Shown here: positions 8,775 through 17,320 of the stretch, in pieces
How positions within the stretch are numbered: position 1 is the stretch's first letter
Layout of the letters: each line of letters begins with the position of its first letter
Translations under genes and position numbers: made by a program
From: Pseudomonas sp. Seg1
GTDB taxonomy: Bacteria > Pseudomonadota > Gammaproteobacteria > Pseudomonadales > Pseudomonadaceae
Assembly: GCF_018326005.1 (NCBI RefSeq)
Contig: NZ_AP021903.1
Span: 4,763,001-4,827,000, forward strand
DNA: 64,000 nucleotides
Direction: 5' to 3'
The notes under the pieces: generated by a model
What the model was told of the DNA's origin: nothing
The model's database searches: none
The model's input: only the letters and a program-made list of their open reading frames with translations

Positions 8775-8927
8775 TCAGGACTCCTGTTCGCAAGCGCAAA
8801 AAAACCGGGCATCTGCCGATGTCCGGTCTGGAAGGCGTTTGAAACAAAACAGGCAGGCGTCGCTGACGGCATCGAACCGTTGCGAGACGCGGACTCCATT
8901 GGGGAGTGCGATAGACATTCGCTGCAT
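8775..8927 (-). CDS. 50-codon upstream open reading frame in the dehydrogenase leader
   Basis: A short frame, MQRMSIALPNGV... ending ...CEQES, sits between a sigma70-like promoter and the dehydrogenase gene. AGGTGA lies four bases before its ATG. The TGA is followed by TCC and then the dehydrogenase ATG in the same frame, so reinitiation or coupling is plausible. An intrinsic terminator hairpin and its U tract lie inside the coding sequence. The peptide is rich in Arg (six) and Cys (four) and was not recognised. Whether it is translated is unknown; it may be a regulatory leader and not a functional protein. Confidence 0.5.
   Translation of the reverse strand: MQRMSIALPNGVRVSQRFDAVSDACLFCFKRLPDRTSADARFFCACEQES
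8798..8827 (-). terminator. Intrinsic terminator/attenuator inside the upstream frame
   Basis: On the minus strand ACCGGACATC-GGCA-GATGCCCGGT (one A-C mismatch in a ten-base stem) is followed by seven T residues. Only about 15 bases separate it from the dehydrogenase Shine-Dalgarno, so it would stop transcripts before that gene unless overridden. Confidence 0.75.
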
Positions 8928-8981
8928 CACTTCACCTGTTTTGTTCTTTTTAAGTGTGAGTGCGTGTTACTGCTGGAGCCG

Positions 8982-9011
8982 ACTATAAACCCGACCGCCA
9001 AATAATCTCAA
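8982..9011 (-). promoter_or_regulatory. Sigma70-like promoter for the leader-dehydrogenase transcript
   Basis: TTGAGA (9011-9006) and TATAGT (8987-8982) are spaced by 18 bases on the minus strand. The predicted start near 8975 gives a leader of about 200 bases before the dehydrogenase. Confidence 0.6.
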
Positions 9012-9024
9012 TATATAATTTTGC

Positions 9025-9041
9025 ATCCCATATTTTGGGAT
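9025..9041. promoter_or_regulatory. Perfect inverted repeat ATCCCA-N5-TGGGAT
   Basis: This six-base palindrome directly follows the lactonase stop codon and lies 13 bases upstream of the -35 box of the leader promoter. No T tract follows it on either strand, so it does not look like a terminator; an operator is more likely. The regulator that would bind is not evident. Confidence 0.4.
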
Positions 9042-9917
9042 TTATCCAGCGAATCGCGTACAGAGTTTTCCGGCAATATCCACGCGCATCGACAACACCG
9101 CGCCATCCAGTGGATGGTTGTGCGGACTCTTGGCACTGGTGATGTACAGGGTTTTCAGGTCTTCACCGCCGAACACGCAACTGGTCGGGCGGCTGACTGG
9201 CAGATCAATCCTGCGGTCGACCTTGCCTTCAGGCGTCAGGCGCAGCAGGCAACTGCCGTCCCAACGGGCATTCCACACATAGCCCTCCGCATCCAGCGCC
9301 GAACCGTCCGGGCCGCCCTGCTGATCCGGGCCGTACCAGACTTGTGCGGCATCGAGATTGCCGTCGGCGTGAATGAAGTAGCGATGGAGCGTGCCGTCGA
9401 GGCTGTCACCGAAAAGCAGCGTGGTGCCGTCGTCGCTCCACAGCAGCGTGTTGGGAATCCCCAGACCGCGCAGCAACGGCGTGACACGTTTATCGGGGTC
9501 GACACGGAACAATCCACCGGAACGGCGTGTGATCGGCAGATCTTCGCCCTGCTCGCCGATGTTGTTTTGCATGGTGCCCAGCCATAACCGGCCTTGCGCG
9601 TCGCAGCGAGCTTCGTTGGGACGATTGCTCGGTTGCGGGTCGGCGACGCAGAACAGGGTCAGGCGCGGTTCGAGTCCAGGGGAGTCGAGATCGAGGCGGT
9701 AAACGCCACTGCTCAGGGTCACCAGCGCATCGCCACTGTTGCATGGGATGAACGCGGAAATGTGTTCGGGCATTTGCCAGATCTGCACGTTCTGGCCGAT
9801 CAGGCGCAGGGCCTGTTTACCGGCGATATCGACCCAGTACAGCGCTTGGGTTGGTGCGTCCCAGAACGGGCCTTCGCCAAGTTGGGCGCGGTGCTGGGTG
9901 ACGGCGGTCCACGGCAT
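9042..9917 (-). CDS. SMP-30/gluconolactonase family protein, probable L-arabinolactonase
   Basis: This 291-residue protein of the SMP-30/LRE beta-propeller family carries family landmarks: LGEGPFWD near residue 13 with a metal-ligand Glu, PNEARCDAQGRLWLG with the metal-binding Asn, and GGPDGSALDAEGYVWNARW with the catalytic Asp. Such enzymes hydrolyse sugar lactones using a divalent metal. In this locus it should open the lactone made by the adjacent dehydrogenase. The ATG at 9917 has GGAGA upstream; a longer frame would run through the REP pair and is rejected. Confidence 0.87.
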   Translation of the reverse strand: MPWTAVTQHRAQLGEGPFWDAPTQALYWVDIAGKQALRLIGQNVQIWQMPEHISAFIPCNSGDALVTLSSGVYRLDLDSPGLEPRLTLFCVADPQPSNRPNEARCDAQGRLWLGTMQNNIGEQGEDLPITRRSGGLFRVDPDKRVTPLLRGLGIPNTLLWSDDGTTLLFGDSLDGTLHRYFIHADGNLDAAQVWYGPDQQGGPDGSALDAEGYVWNARWDGSCLLRLTPEGKVDRRIDLPVSRPTSCVFGGEDLKTLYITSAKSPHNHPLDGAVLSMRVDIAGKLCTRFAG

Positions 9918-9945
9918 ATAACTGTCTCCATTTTTCTTGTTTTTA

Positions 9946-10037
9946 CTGTAGGAGTGAGCCTGCTCGCGATCGCGGTGGATCAGTCGAAGCTGCTTTGCCT
10001 GATACGACGCTATCGCGAGCAGGCTCACTCCCACAGG
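9946..10037. repeat. REP pair, GCCTGCTCGCGA type
   Basis: TGTAGGAGTGAGCCTGCTCGCG and an inverted copy ending CACTCCCACAG fill the gap between the FCD regulator and the lactonase. Confidence 0.9.
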
Positions 10038-10047
10038 CGAATTTGCA

Positions 10048-10764
10048 TTAACTGGCTTTTTTATCGGCCATGACTTTCGGGTAAAAACGTTTGATCGCCA
10101 AGTCGGCATTGTCGATCAGGGTCATGCAGGCCCACACGCCTCGCGCGGCATCCCGGGCGGCGATTGCGTCGGCCATGTCTTTGTGGATCGGCAGGGTGCG
10201 GCGCAGTTCATCGGGATCGGCGGCAGAAACTTCAAACGACACCGCTAGCAACGCACCGAGGGCCGGGACCATTTGTTCGATGAACTGGTTATGGCTGGCG
10301 GCAAGAATGCATTCGTGGAAGGCCTGATCGGCGCGGTTGTAATCGATGCCGCTGTCGACGGCGCGCTCAAGGGCGTTGTAAGCCAGTTGCACCGCTTCAA
10401 TCTGTTCCAGCGTCGCGCGCTCACAAGCCCAGCGCACGGCCATCGGTTCAATGGTGCGACGCAGGTCGAGCAAGTCATCGACAAAATTTTCCGGTAAGCC
10501 ATTACGTGACAGCCAACCGACGACTTGCGGATCGAACAGGTTCCAGCGCCGCACCGGCAACACGCGGGTGCCGACCTTCGGCCCGACTTCGAGCATGCCT
10601 TTGGCAACGAGAGTTTTGATCGCTTCGCGAATGACCGTGCGGCTGACGCCAAGCTGCTCGCCCAGATCGGCTTCGACCTTGATGGTCTGGCCCGGTTTGA
10701 CCTGCCCGGCGGCAATCCAGCTGCCGAGCCAGTCGACCGTTGAGGCATGAAAGCTGCTGGACAT
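10048..10764 (-). CDS. GntR-family regulator with FCD domain, likely arabinose-locus regulator
   Basis: This 238-residue protein has an N-terminal winged helix (recognition region LGEQLGVSRTVIREAIKTL, about residues 39-57) followed by an all-helical FCD domain with spaced Asp/His metal ligands (DLRRTIEP, FHECILAASHN). FCD regulators typically sense sugar acids or other small acids and act as repressors. Its place at the head of the lactonase-dehydrogenase-araFGH block makes it the best candidate regulator of pentose catabolism. The ATG at 10764 follows GAGGTATCC. Its own upstream region shares a 13-base motif with the araF promoter region. Confidence 0.85.
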   Translation of the reverse strand: MSSSFHASTVDWLGSWIAAGQVKPGQTIKVEADLGEQLGVSRTVIREAIKTLVAKGMLEVGPKVGTRVLPVRRWNLFDPQVVGWLSRNGLPENFVDDLLDLRRTIEPMAVRWACERATLEQIEAVQLAYNALERAVDSGIDYNRADQAFHECILAASHNQFIEQMVPALGALLAVSFEVSAADPDELRRTLPIHKDMADAIAARDAARGVWACMTLIDNADLAIKRFYPKVMADKKAS

Positions 10765-10801
10765 GGATACCTCAAAGCTGTTTGCGATGGGCACCCAAGC
10801 T

Positions 10802-10816
10802 AATCATCATACGAAT
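10802..10816 (-). promoter_or_regulatory. Candidate operator upstream of the FCD regulator
   Basis: The minus strand reads TTCGTATGATGATTA here, sharing TCGTATGATGATT exactly with the araF upstream site. This fits autoregulation by the GntR/FCD protein. The left half of the araF palindrome is not well conserved at this copy. Confidence 0.5.
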
Positions 10817-10850
10817 AACAGTCAATCGGGATTTTCAGCTGAAACACAAA

Positions 10851-10952
10851 CCCCCTGTAGGAGTGAGCCTGCTCGCGATAGCGGTAGATCAGTCGGTATT
10901 TATGGTGACTGATACACCGCTATCGCGAGCAGGCTCACTCCTACAGGGGGGT
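10851..10952. repeat. REP pair, GCCTGCTCGCGA type
   Basis: CCCCCTGTAGGAGTGAGCCTG and its inverted partner flank about 35 bases in the gap between the DUF1285 gene and the regulator. Confidence 0.9.
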
Positions 10953-10962
10953 TGTGCGTTTG

Positions 10963-11523
10963 TCAGGGTTCGAGGCCGATGCGGAAGAACTCGCCGCCGC
11001 TCCACACCCCGAGCCAGCGCTGGCCATCGATTTCACGGCTCACCGCCAGTTCCACCAGTTGATAGAACACGTTGCGGTGAATCAGCGCTTCGAGGTTAGT
11101 GCGTACATGCACGTAAGGCGCCGGCTCTTGCGTCGTCGGATCAATCTCTACCCGGATCGGGTGCTCGGACCCGGCCTCGGCAGTTTCATCAACGTTGGTG
11201 GTGAAGCGCAAAAGCTGCGCCTCACCCTCGCCTTCAACCTCGACGGCAATGGCCACAAACGGCGCATCGTCGACTTTGATCCCGACCTTCTCGACCGGGG
11301 TGATCAGGAAGTAATCATCGCCATCGCGGCGAATGATCGTCGAGAACAGCTTGACCATCGGCTTGCGCCCGATCGGCGTGCCCAGGTAATACCAGGTGCC
11401 GTCGCGGGCGATGCGCATGTCGATGTCGCCGCAGAAGTCCGGATTCCACAAGTGCACCGGCGGCAGGCCTTTGGTTTTGGGGATCTGTCCCAACAGGTCA
11501 TTGGCTTTTTGCGGGCCACTCAT
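10963..11523 (-). CDS. DUF1285 domain protein
   Basis: This 186-residue soluble protein opens [19 protein letters not shown] and matches the DUF1285 family, common in proteobacteria, for which no firm function is known. Conserved-looking patches are [15 protein letters not shown], a [12 protein letters not shown] stretch and [19 protein letters not shown]. The ATG follows GGAGTACGCC. It lies 15 bases after the lipoprotein gene and is probably in one transcript with it. The REP pair downstream may mark the transcript end. Confidence 0.8.
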   Translation of the reverse strand: MSGPQKANDLLGQIPKTKGLPPVHLWNPDFCGDIDMRIARDGTWYYLGTPIGRKPMVKLFSTIIRRDGDDYFLITPVEKVGIKVDDAPFVAIAVEVEGEGEAQLLRFTTNVDETAEAGSEHPIRVEIDPTTQEPAPYVHVRTNLEALIHRNVFYQLVELAVSREIDGQRWLGVWSGGEFFRIGLEP

Positions 11524-11538
11524 GGCGTACTCCTTGAA

Positions 11539-12144
11539 TTATTGGTCGCCGACTCCCAGCAGGCTGCGCGCGTATTGAGCCAGCGGCGGGCCGATCAGGT
11601 CTTCAGGCTTGTTGTCGTGGAACGTCAGTAAACCGCCACGACTCTTGATCCGTGCAGTATCAATCAAATACTGGGTGCTGGTCTCGATCAACATGATCTG
11701 AATCACGCCGCCATCGATTCCGAGGCGATCCACAGCTTCCTCGTCGAGCCACTCATCGGAGTTGCCGATGCGGTCGTCAGCCTTGGCGAAACGCGTGTAC
11801 AGCAGGTAGTGCGCACCGGCATCGCGAGCTTCGCCCATGGCCTGATCAAGGCCTTCCGGCGCACGAGCGCGGCGGACCATCGGGAAGTATTCGACGAAGC
11901 CCTTGAAGGCCTCTTCAGCCACCACGTTCGGTCGCGGATACGAACCACCCGGCGGTGCGAACGCGCCTTGGGCGATGTAGATAAACGAATCCGGTTGAAT
12001 GCGGAAGTTGTTCACGCGGCGACTGTCGCTATGATCGAGCAGCCCCGCATCGCTCATCTGATAGCGAGTGCCTTCGGCCATATCGCTGACAGTCATACAG
12101 CCGCCAAGCGCCAAAACGGCCAGCAGCAAAACCAGGCTACGCAT
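11539..12144 (-). CDS. Putative lipoprotein, DUF4823 family
   Basis: This 201-residue protein has a type II signal peptide with the lipobox LALGGC near residues 11-16, so it should be lipidated at Cys16 and exported to the outer membrane or periplasm. The remainder, with RYQMSDAGLLDHSDSRR and GAHYLLYTRFAKADDR, resembles the DUF4823 family of pseudomonad lipoproteins with no assigned role. Position two after lipobox is Thr, which does not signal inner-membrane retention. It is first in a two-gene unit with the DUF1285 gene. Confidence 0.78.
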   Translation of the reverse strand: MRSLVLLLAVLALGGCMTVSDMAEGTRYQMSDAGLLDHSDSRRVNNFRIQPDSFIYIAQGAFAPPGGSYPRPNVVAEEAFKGFVEYFPMVRRARAPEGLDQAMGEARDAGAHYLLYTRFAKADDRIGNSDEWLDEEAVDRLGIDGGVIQIMLIETSTQYLIDTARIKSRGGLLTFHDNKPEDLIGPPLAQYARSLLGVGDQ

Positions 12145-12269
12145 CCTATTCCTCCAGTGGCCGGTGACGGAAAACCGGCGAATGGCCGTTGGATGCAGCT
12201 TTTGCGCCAGTCCTTGAAAATGTGCAGGTATCGAATTTGAAATGACGCCCCAAAAGCCTGAAATGAAGC

Positions 12270-12405
12270 CTTTGTGGCGAGGGAGCTTGCTCCCGCTCGG
12301 CGGCGCAGCCGTCGTAATTTCGGTATCTATGGTGAGCCAGACAGAATCAGGAAGATGGTTTTGGGGTCGCTCCGCAACCCATCGGGGATAAATCCCCTCA
12401 CCACA
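12270..12405. repeat. Diverged REP pair, GAGCTTGCTCCC type
   Basis: TTGTGGCGAGGGAGCTTGCTCCC and an inverted diverged partner (GGGGATAAATCCCCTCACCACAA) bracket about 90 bases downstream of moaA. The sequence between holds no gene that I can support. Confidence 0.7.
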
Positions 12406-12406
12406 A

Positions 12407-13375
12407 TCAGCCGCCGATGATCTTCATGACAGTCGCGCCGCCAGAGAACGCCACTTCCTGCTTGTCGCCCAAGGCTTTGACCAGCAGACGCTGGAGCGCC
12501 GGCAAAGCCTGATGACGCGGCTTGTCCAGCAGATCCCCGACATAGTGACGGTTGCTCGACGACAGGCAGCCATGCAGCCAACCAGTTGACGAAAGACGCA
12601 GTCGCGAGCAGGTCCGGCAGAACGGCACACTTTCGTTGGCGATCACACCGAAGTTGCCCAACCCGGGAATGGCGTAACGCACGGCGGTGGCGTCCACCGG
12701 GGCGTCGGTTTGCGCGTACTCATAGCGCTCGCCGATCAGCTCCAGCAATTGTTGCAGGCTGACGAACTGTTGCAGGAAGGCATTGGAGTCCTTGGCCAGA
12801 TGGCCCATGCGCATCAGCTCAATGAAACGCAGTTCATAGCCACGCGCCAGACAGTAATCAAGCAGCGGCATCACCTGATCGAGGTTCTGCCCGCGCAACG
12901 GCACCATGTTGACCTTGATCTTCATCCCCGCCGCTGCCGCCTGGTCCATGCCATCGAGCACGGTGGCCAGATCGCCGCCACGAGCGATGCTGCGAAACGC
13001 ATTGGCGTCGAGGGTATCGAGGGACACGTTGATCCGGCGCAAACCGGCATCCACCAGCAGCGGCAGTTTTTTCGCGAGGAGTTGACCGTTGGTGGTCAGG
13101 CTGATGTCGTCCAGACCCATCTTGCCGACGGCGGTCATGAACGATTCGAGTTTGGGGCTGACCAGTGGCTCGCCACCGGTAATGCGCAAACGCTCGATGC
13201 CAGCGGCTTCGATCAGATACGCCACGCCGCGCGCCATGGCCTCGGCCGACAGTTCATCCTGCGCAGCGACCAGCCGCTTGCCATTGGGCACGCAGTAGGT
13301 ACACGCGTAATTGCAGGCTGAGGTCAGGCTGATGCGCAAATTGCGAAAACGCCTGCCTTGACGGTCAACGATCAT
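12407..13375 (-). CDS. moaA: GTP 3',8-cyclase (molybdenum cofactor biosynthesis)
   Basis: This 322-residue radical SAM enzyme carries the CxxxCxxC cluster at Cys21, Cys25 and Cys28 (ACNYACTYC), the SAM-contacting TGGEPL motif, a second C-terminal cluster region (FCRTCSRLRL...GCLSS) that holds the GTP, and a terminal Gly-Gly. It converts GTP to the cyclic intermediate of molybdopterin synthesis together with MoaC. The ATG at 13375 is preceded by GGAG at five bases; a GTG six bases earlier is the alternative. A molybdenum enzyme operon lies further along at 32-36.5 kb. Confidence 0.95.
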   Translation of the reverse strand: MIVDRQGRRFRNLRISLTSACNYACTYCVPNGKRLVAAQDELSAEAMARGVAYLIEAAGIERLRITGGEPLVSPKLESFMTAVGKMGLDDISLTTNGQLLAKKLPLLVDAGLRRINVSLDTLDANAFRSIARGGDLATVLDGMDQAAAAGMKIKVNMVPLRGQNLDQVMPLLDYCLARGYELRFIELMRMGHLAKDSNAFLQQFVSLQQLLELIGERYEYAQTDAPVDATAVRYAIPGLGNFGVIANESVPFCRTCSRLRLSSTGWLHGCLSSSNRHYVGDLLDKPRHQALPALQRLLVKALGDKQEVAFSGGATVMKIIGG

Positions 13376-13512
13376 GATCACTCCGGCGATGGAAAATCGA
13401 GCGGCTAAAACTTGACTCAGAATTCAAGTTTTAGCAAGCCCTATGCCTGAGTATATTCCTGCGGTACTGCGCCATGTAGCGAAATCATGGCGCAATAAGG
13501 CTGCTGAATGAT

Positions 13513-14151
13513 TCAGCTGCTCGGCGTTTCCGGATCACGCTTGCGCTTGTTGCCCATGCGCACGCCGATGTCCATCAAGAACTGGAAGAAACCTTCCTGA
13601 TCTTCCAGCACGTTGCTCCAGAACGGCGAGTGATACAGCGCCACGGCGCCGTGCACCAGCGCCCAGGACGCGCAGTAGTGGAAGTACGGTGGAACATCTT
13701 CGAGCTTGCCTTCGCTGATGCGGCCCTTGATCAACAGGGTCAGGCGTTCGAAGTTCGAGGCACGGATCTTGTGCAGCTCCTCGACCATTTCCGGCACCTG
13801 ATTGCCCTTGACCACCTTCTCTTCGAGGCGGTCGAACAGGCGATAGCGCTGCGGGTCGCGCATGCGGAATTCGAAGTAGGCACGGGACAGCGCTTCCTTG
13901 TCCTTATCGACATCGGCCGAATGCAGCAGCTCGTTCAAATCGCGCTCGTAATCGAGCATCAGGCGCAGATAGATCTCGGCCTTGGATTTGAAGTGCTTGT
14001 AGATCGTGCCTTTGCCGATACCCACGGCATCAGCAATCATCTCGACGGTGACACTGTCTTCACCTTGGTCGAGGAACAGCTTGAGCGCGGTATCGAGAAT
14101 TTCTTGCTCGCGGCGACGAAACTCACGGACCTTACGAGGTTCTTTGTGCAT
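13513..14151 (-). CDS. TetR/AcrR-family transcriptional regulator
   Basis: This 212-residue protein has an N-terminal TetR helix-turn-helix: ILDTALKLFLDQGEDSVTV leads into IADAVGIGKGTIYKHFKSK (about residues 39-58). The C-terminal helical ligand domain is of unknown specificity. It is well conserved beside tatD and the RgsA small RNA in pseudomonads, as far as I remember, and does not sit next to an obvious pump gene, so a general metabolic or envelope target is more likely. The Shine-Dalgarno is weak. No function is assigned. Confidence 0.85.
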   Translation of the reverse strand: MHKEPRKVREFRRREQEILDTALKLFLDQGEDSVTVEMIADAVGIGKGTIYKHFKSKAEIYLRLMLDYERDLNELLHSADVDKDKEALSRAYFEFRMRDPQRYRLFDRLEEKVVKGNQVPEMVEELHKIRASNFERLTLLIKGRISEGKLEDVPPYFHYCASWALVHGAVALYHSPFWSNVLEDQEGFFQFLMDIGVRMGNKRKRDPETPSS

Positions 14152-14365
14152 AAGAAAAGGTCTGAAGGGTCAAAATTCGAAGCCGCGTATTATGCCTAAC
14201 TTGCACAAAAATGCACGGATCATCCGACCATATCTGTGTTTCTTGTTCGTTTTGAGAACGTTTTGGGCGCAATGAGAACTCAACTGAAGCGAACGTATTC
14301 CAAATTTGTTTAAAAACCCCGACCGGCTAACTGGACTGCACGCCAGACTGATCAATACTTCAACT

Positions 14366-14482
14366 GTCGGGCGGCATCTCCCCCAAGTGCCGCGCCGATA
14401 AAGGTACCAAGGGACCGCGTGCCTTTGTTTTACTCCTAATGGTCTTAACCCGGATTCACCCCCCAGAACCCGGGTTTTTTTT
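14366..14482 (+). ncRNA. rgsA: Small RNA, probable RgsA (P16)
   Basis: The 340-base gap between the TetR gene and tatD has no coding frame but holds a plus-strand unit of about 117 bases. It begins after an RpoS-like -10 box (CAATACT, 14353-14359) and ends in a terminator, AACCCGG...CCGGGTT followed by eight T. Position, size and orientation fit RgsA/P16, the RpoS-dependent, Gac-influenced, Hfq-associated RNA of Pseudomonas that lies beside tatD. The start is approximate and the identity rests on location, not alignment. Confidence 0.72.
14447..14482 (+). terminator. Intrinsic terminator of the small RNA
   Basis: AACCCGG (14447-14453) pairs with CCGGGTT (14470-14476), with T residues from 14475 to 14482. 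No plus-strand protein gene lies upstream, which is the main reason to infer a small RNA here. Confidence 0.8.
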
Positions 14483-14491
14483 GCCTGCGAT

Positions 14492-15277
14492 TCAGGCTTT
14501 TACATGAGCCAACGGGAACAACCGCTTGAAGTTCTCGGTGGTCTGCTGGGCAAAACGCTCGTAGTTTTCCCCACGCAACATCGCCAGAAACTCCGCTACT
14601 TCACGTACGTACTGCGGCAGGTTGGGTTTGCCGCGATAAGGGATCGGCGCCAGATACGGCGAATCGGTTTCCACCAGCAGGCGATCCGCCGGGACCTTGC
14701 TCGCCACATCACGCAGCGCATCGGCATTGCGGAAAGTGACAATGCCCGACAGGGAAATGTAATAACCCATATCCAGCGCCGCCTTGGCCATGTCCCAGTC
14801 TTCCGTGAAGCAGTGCAGCACACCGGCCTGAGGCAAAGCCGCCTCACGCAGCAGTTCGAGGGTATCGGCGCGGGCGCCACGGGTGTGGATGATCACCGGT
14901 TTGCCGGTCTGTTGCGCCGCTTGCAGGTGCAGACGAAAAGACTCCTGCTGCAGTTCGGCGGCTTCCGGTTCGTAGTGATAGTCCAGACCGGTTTCACCGA
15001 TCGCCACCACTTTCGGGTGATTGAGTTCGTGCAGCAACCAGTCCAGTGCAGGGGCTGCGCCCGGCTGCACGTCCAGTGGATGCACGCCGACCGAGCAATC
15101 AACATCGGCATAACGCTCAGCCAGGGCTTTGACATCGGCGGCGTTGTCGGCGCTGACGCCGATGCACAGAAAGTGCCCTACTCCGCGCTGCCGGGCTGCA
15201 TCGAGTGCGGCATCCAGCGAGCCGTCGTGGGCGGCGAGGTCGAGGCGATCAAGGTGACAATGGGAATCTACGAGCAT
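14492..15277 (-). CDS. tatD: TatD-family metal-dependent hydrolase
   Basis: This 261-residue TIM-barrel protein starts MLVDSHCHLDRLDL with the HxH metal ligands, then GETGLDYHY with the metal-bridging Glu, IIHTRGA, LHCFTED, and ETDSPYLAP with the catalytic Asp. Family members act as 3'-5' DNA/RNA exonucleases or deaminase-like hydrolases in repair and turnover. It lies 15 bases after pilZ and is likely last in the tmk-holB-pilZ-tatD unit. No strong Shine-Dalgarno is seen, so translation may depend on coupling. Confidence 0.92.
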   Translation of the reverse strand: MLVDSHCHLDRLDLAAHDGSLDAALDAARQRGVGHFLCIGVSADNAADVKALAERYADVDCSVGVHPLDVQPGAAPALDWLLHELNHPKVVAIGETGLDYHYEPEAAELQQESFRLHLQAAQQTGKPVIIHTRGARADTLELLREAALPQAGVLHCFTEDWDMAKAALDMGYYISLSGIVTFRNADALRDVASKVPADRLLVETDSPYLAPIPYRGKPNLPQYVREVAEFLAMLRGENYERFAQQTTENFKRLFPLAHVKA

Positions 15278-15292
15278 AAAAAAGACGGCTAC

Positions 15293-15649
15293 TTACATCG
15301 TATGAGTAGGACGGTCGGACTTGAGGGCTCCGGCCAGGTGGGTTTCGATGCGACTGCGGGCGGTGTTGTCGCCATCGTTGAACTGCACGCCGACACCCGC
15401 AGCGCGGTTACCTTGCGCACCTTTCGGGGTGATCCAGGCGACTTTGCCGGCCACCGGAATCTTCTCCGACTCCTCCATGAGGTTCAGCAGCATGAACACC
15501 TCGTCGCCCAACTTGTAGCTCTTGTTGGTCGGGATGAACAGGCCACCGTTCTTGATGAACGGCATGTAAGCGGCGTAAAGCACCGACTTGTCCTTGATGG
15601 TCAGGGACAGAATGCCGTTGCGCGGCCCGGGGCTTATCGGTTCATTCAT
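15293..15649 (-). CDS. pilZ: Type IV pilus assembly PilZ-domain protein
   Basis: This 118-residue protein is the founding-type PilZ needed for type IV pilus assembly, acting with PilB and FimX in P. aeruginosa. The usual c-di-GMP motifs are missing: there is no RxxxR, and the DxSxxG position reads FIKNGGLFIP, so ligand binding is not expected. The ATG at 15649 follows GGAGGTCAAC; a GTG four codons earlier lies within that site. It is 42 bases after holB and 15 before tatD. Confidence 0.92.
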   Translation of the reverse strand: MNEPISPGPRNGILSLTIKDKSVLYAAYMPFIKNGGLFIPTNKSYKLGDEVFMLLNLMEESEKIPVAGKVAWITPKGAQGNRAAGVGVQFNDGDNTARSRIETHLAGALKSDRPTHTM

Positions 15650-15691
15650 GTTGACCTCCACTGCTGATGTTCAGAGTCTAGGTACACATTC

Positions 15692-17309
<1,618 letters not shown>

Positions 17310-17320
17310 TTAATTCAAAG

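Noticed and set aside
8693..8899. A 68-codon frame in another phase overlapping the dehydrogenase leader
   Set aside because: It runs out of phase into the dehydrogenase gene and lacks a Shine-Dalgarno; the in-frame 50-codon leader is better supported.
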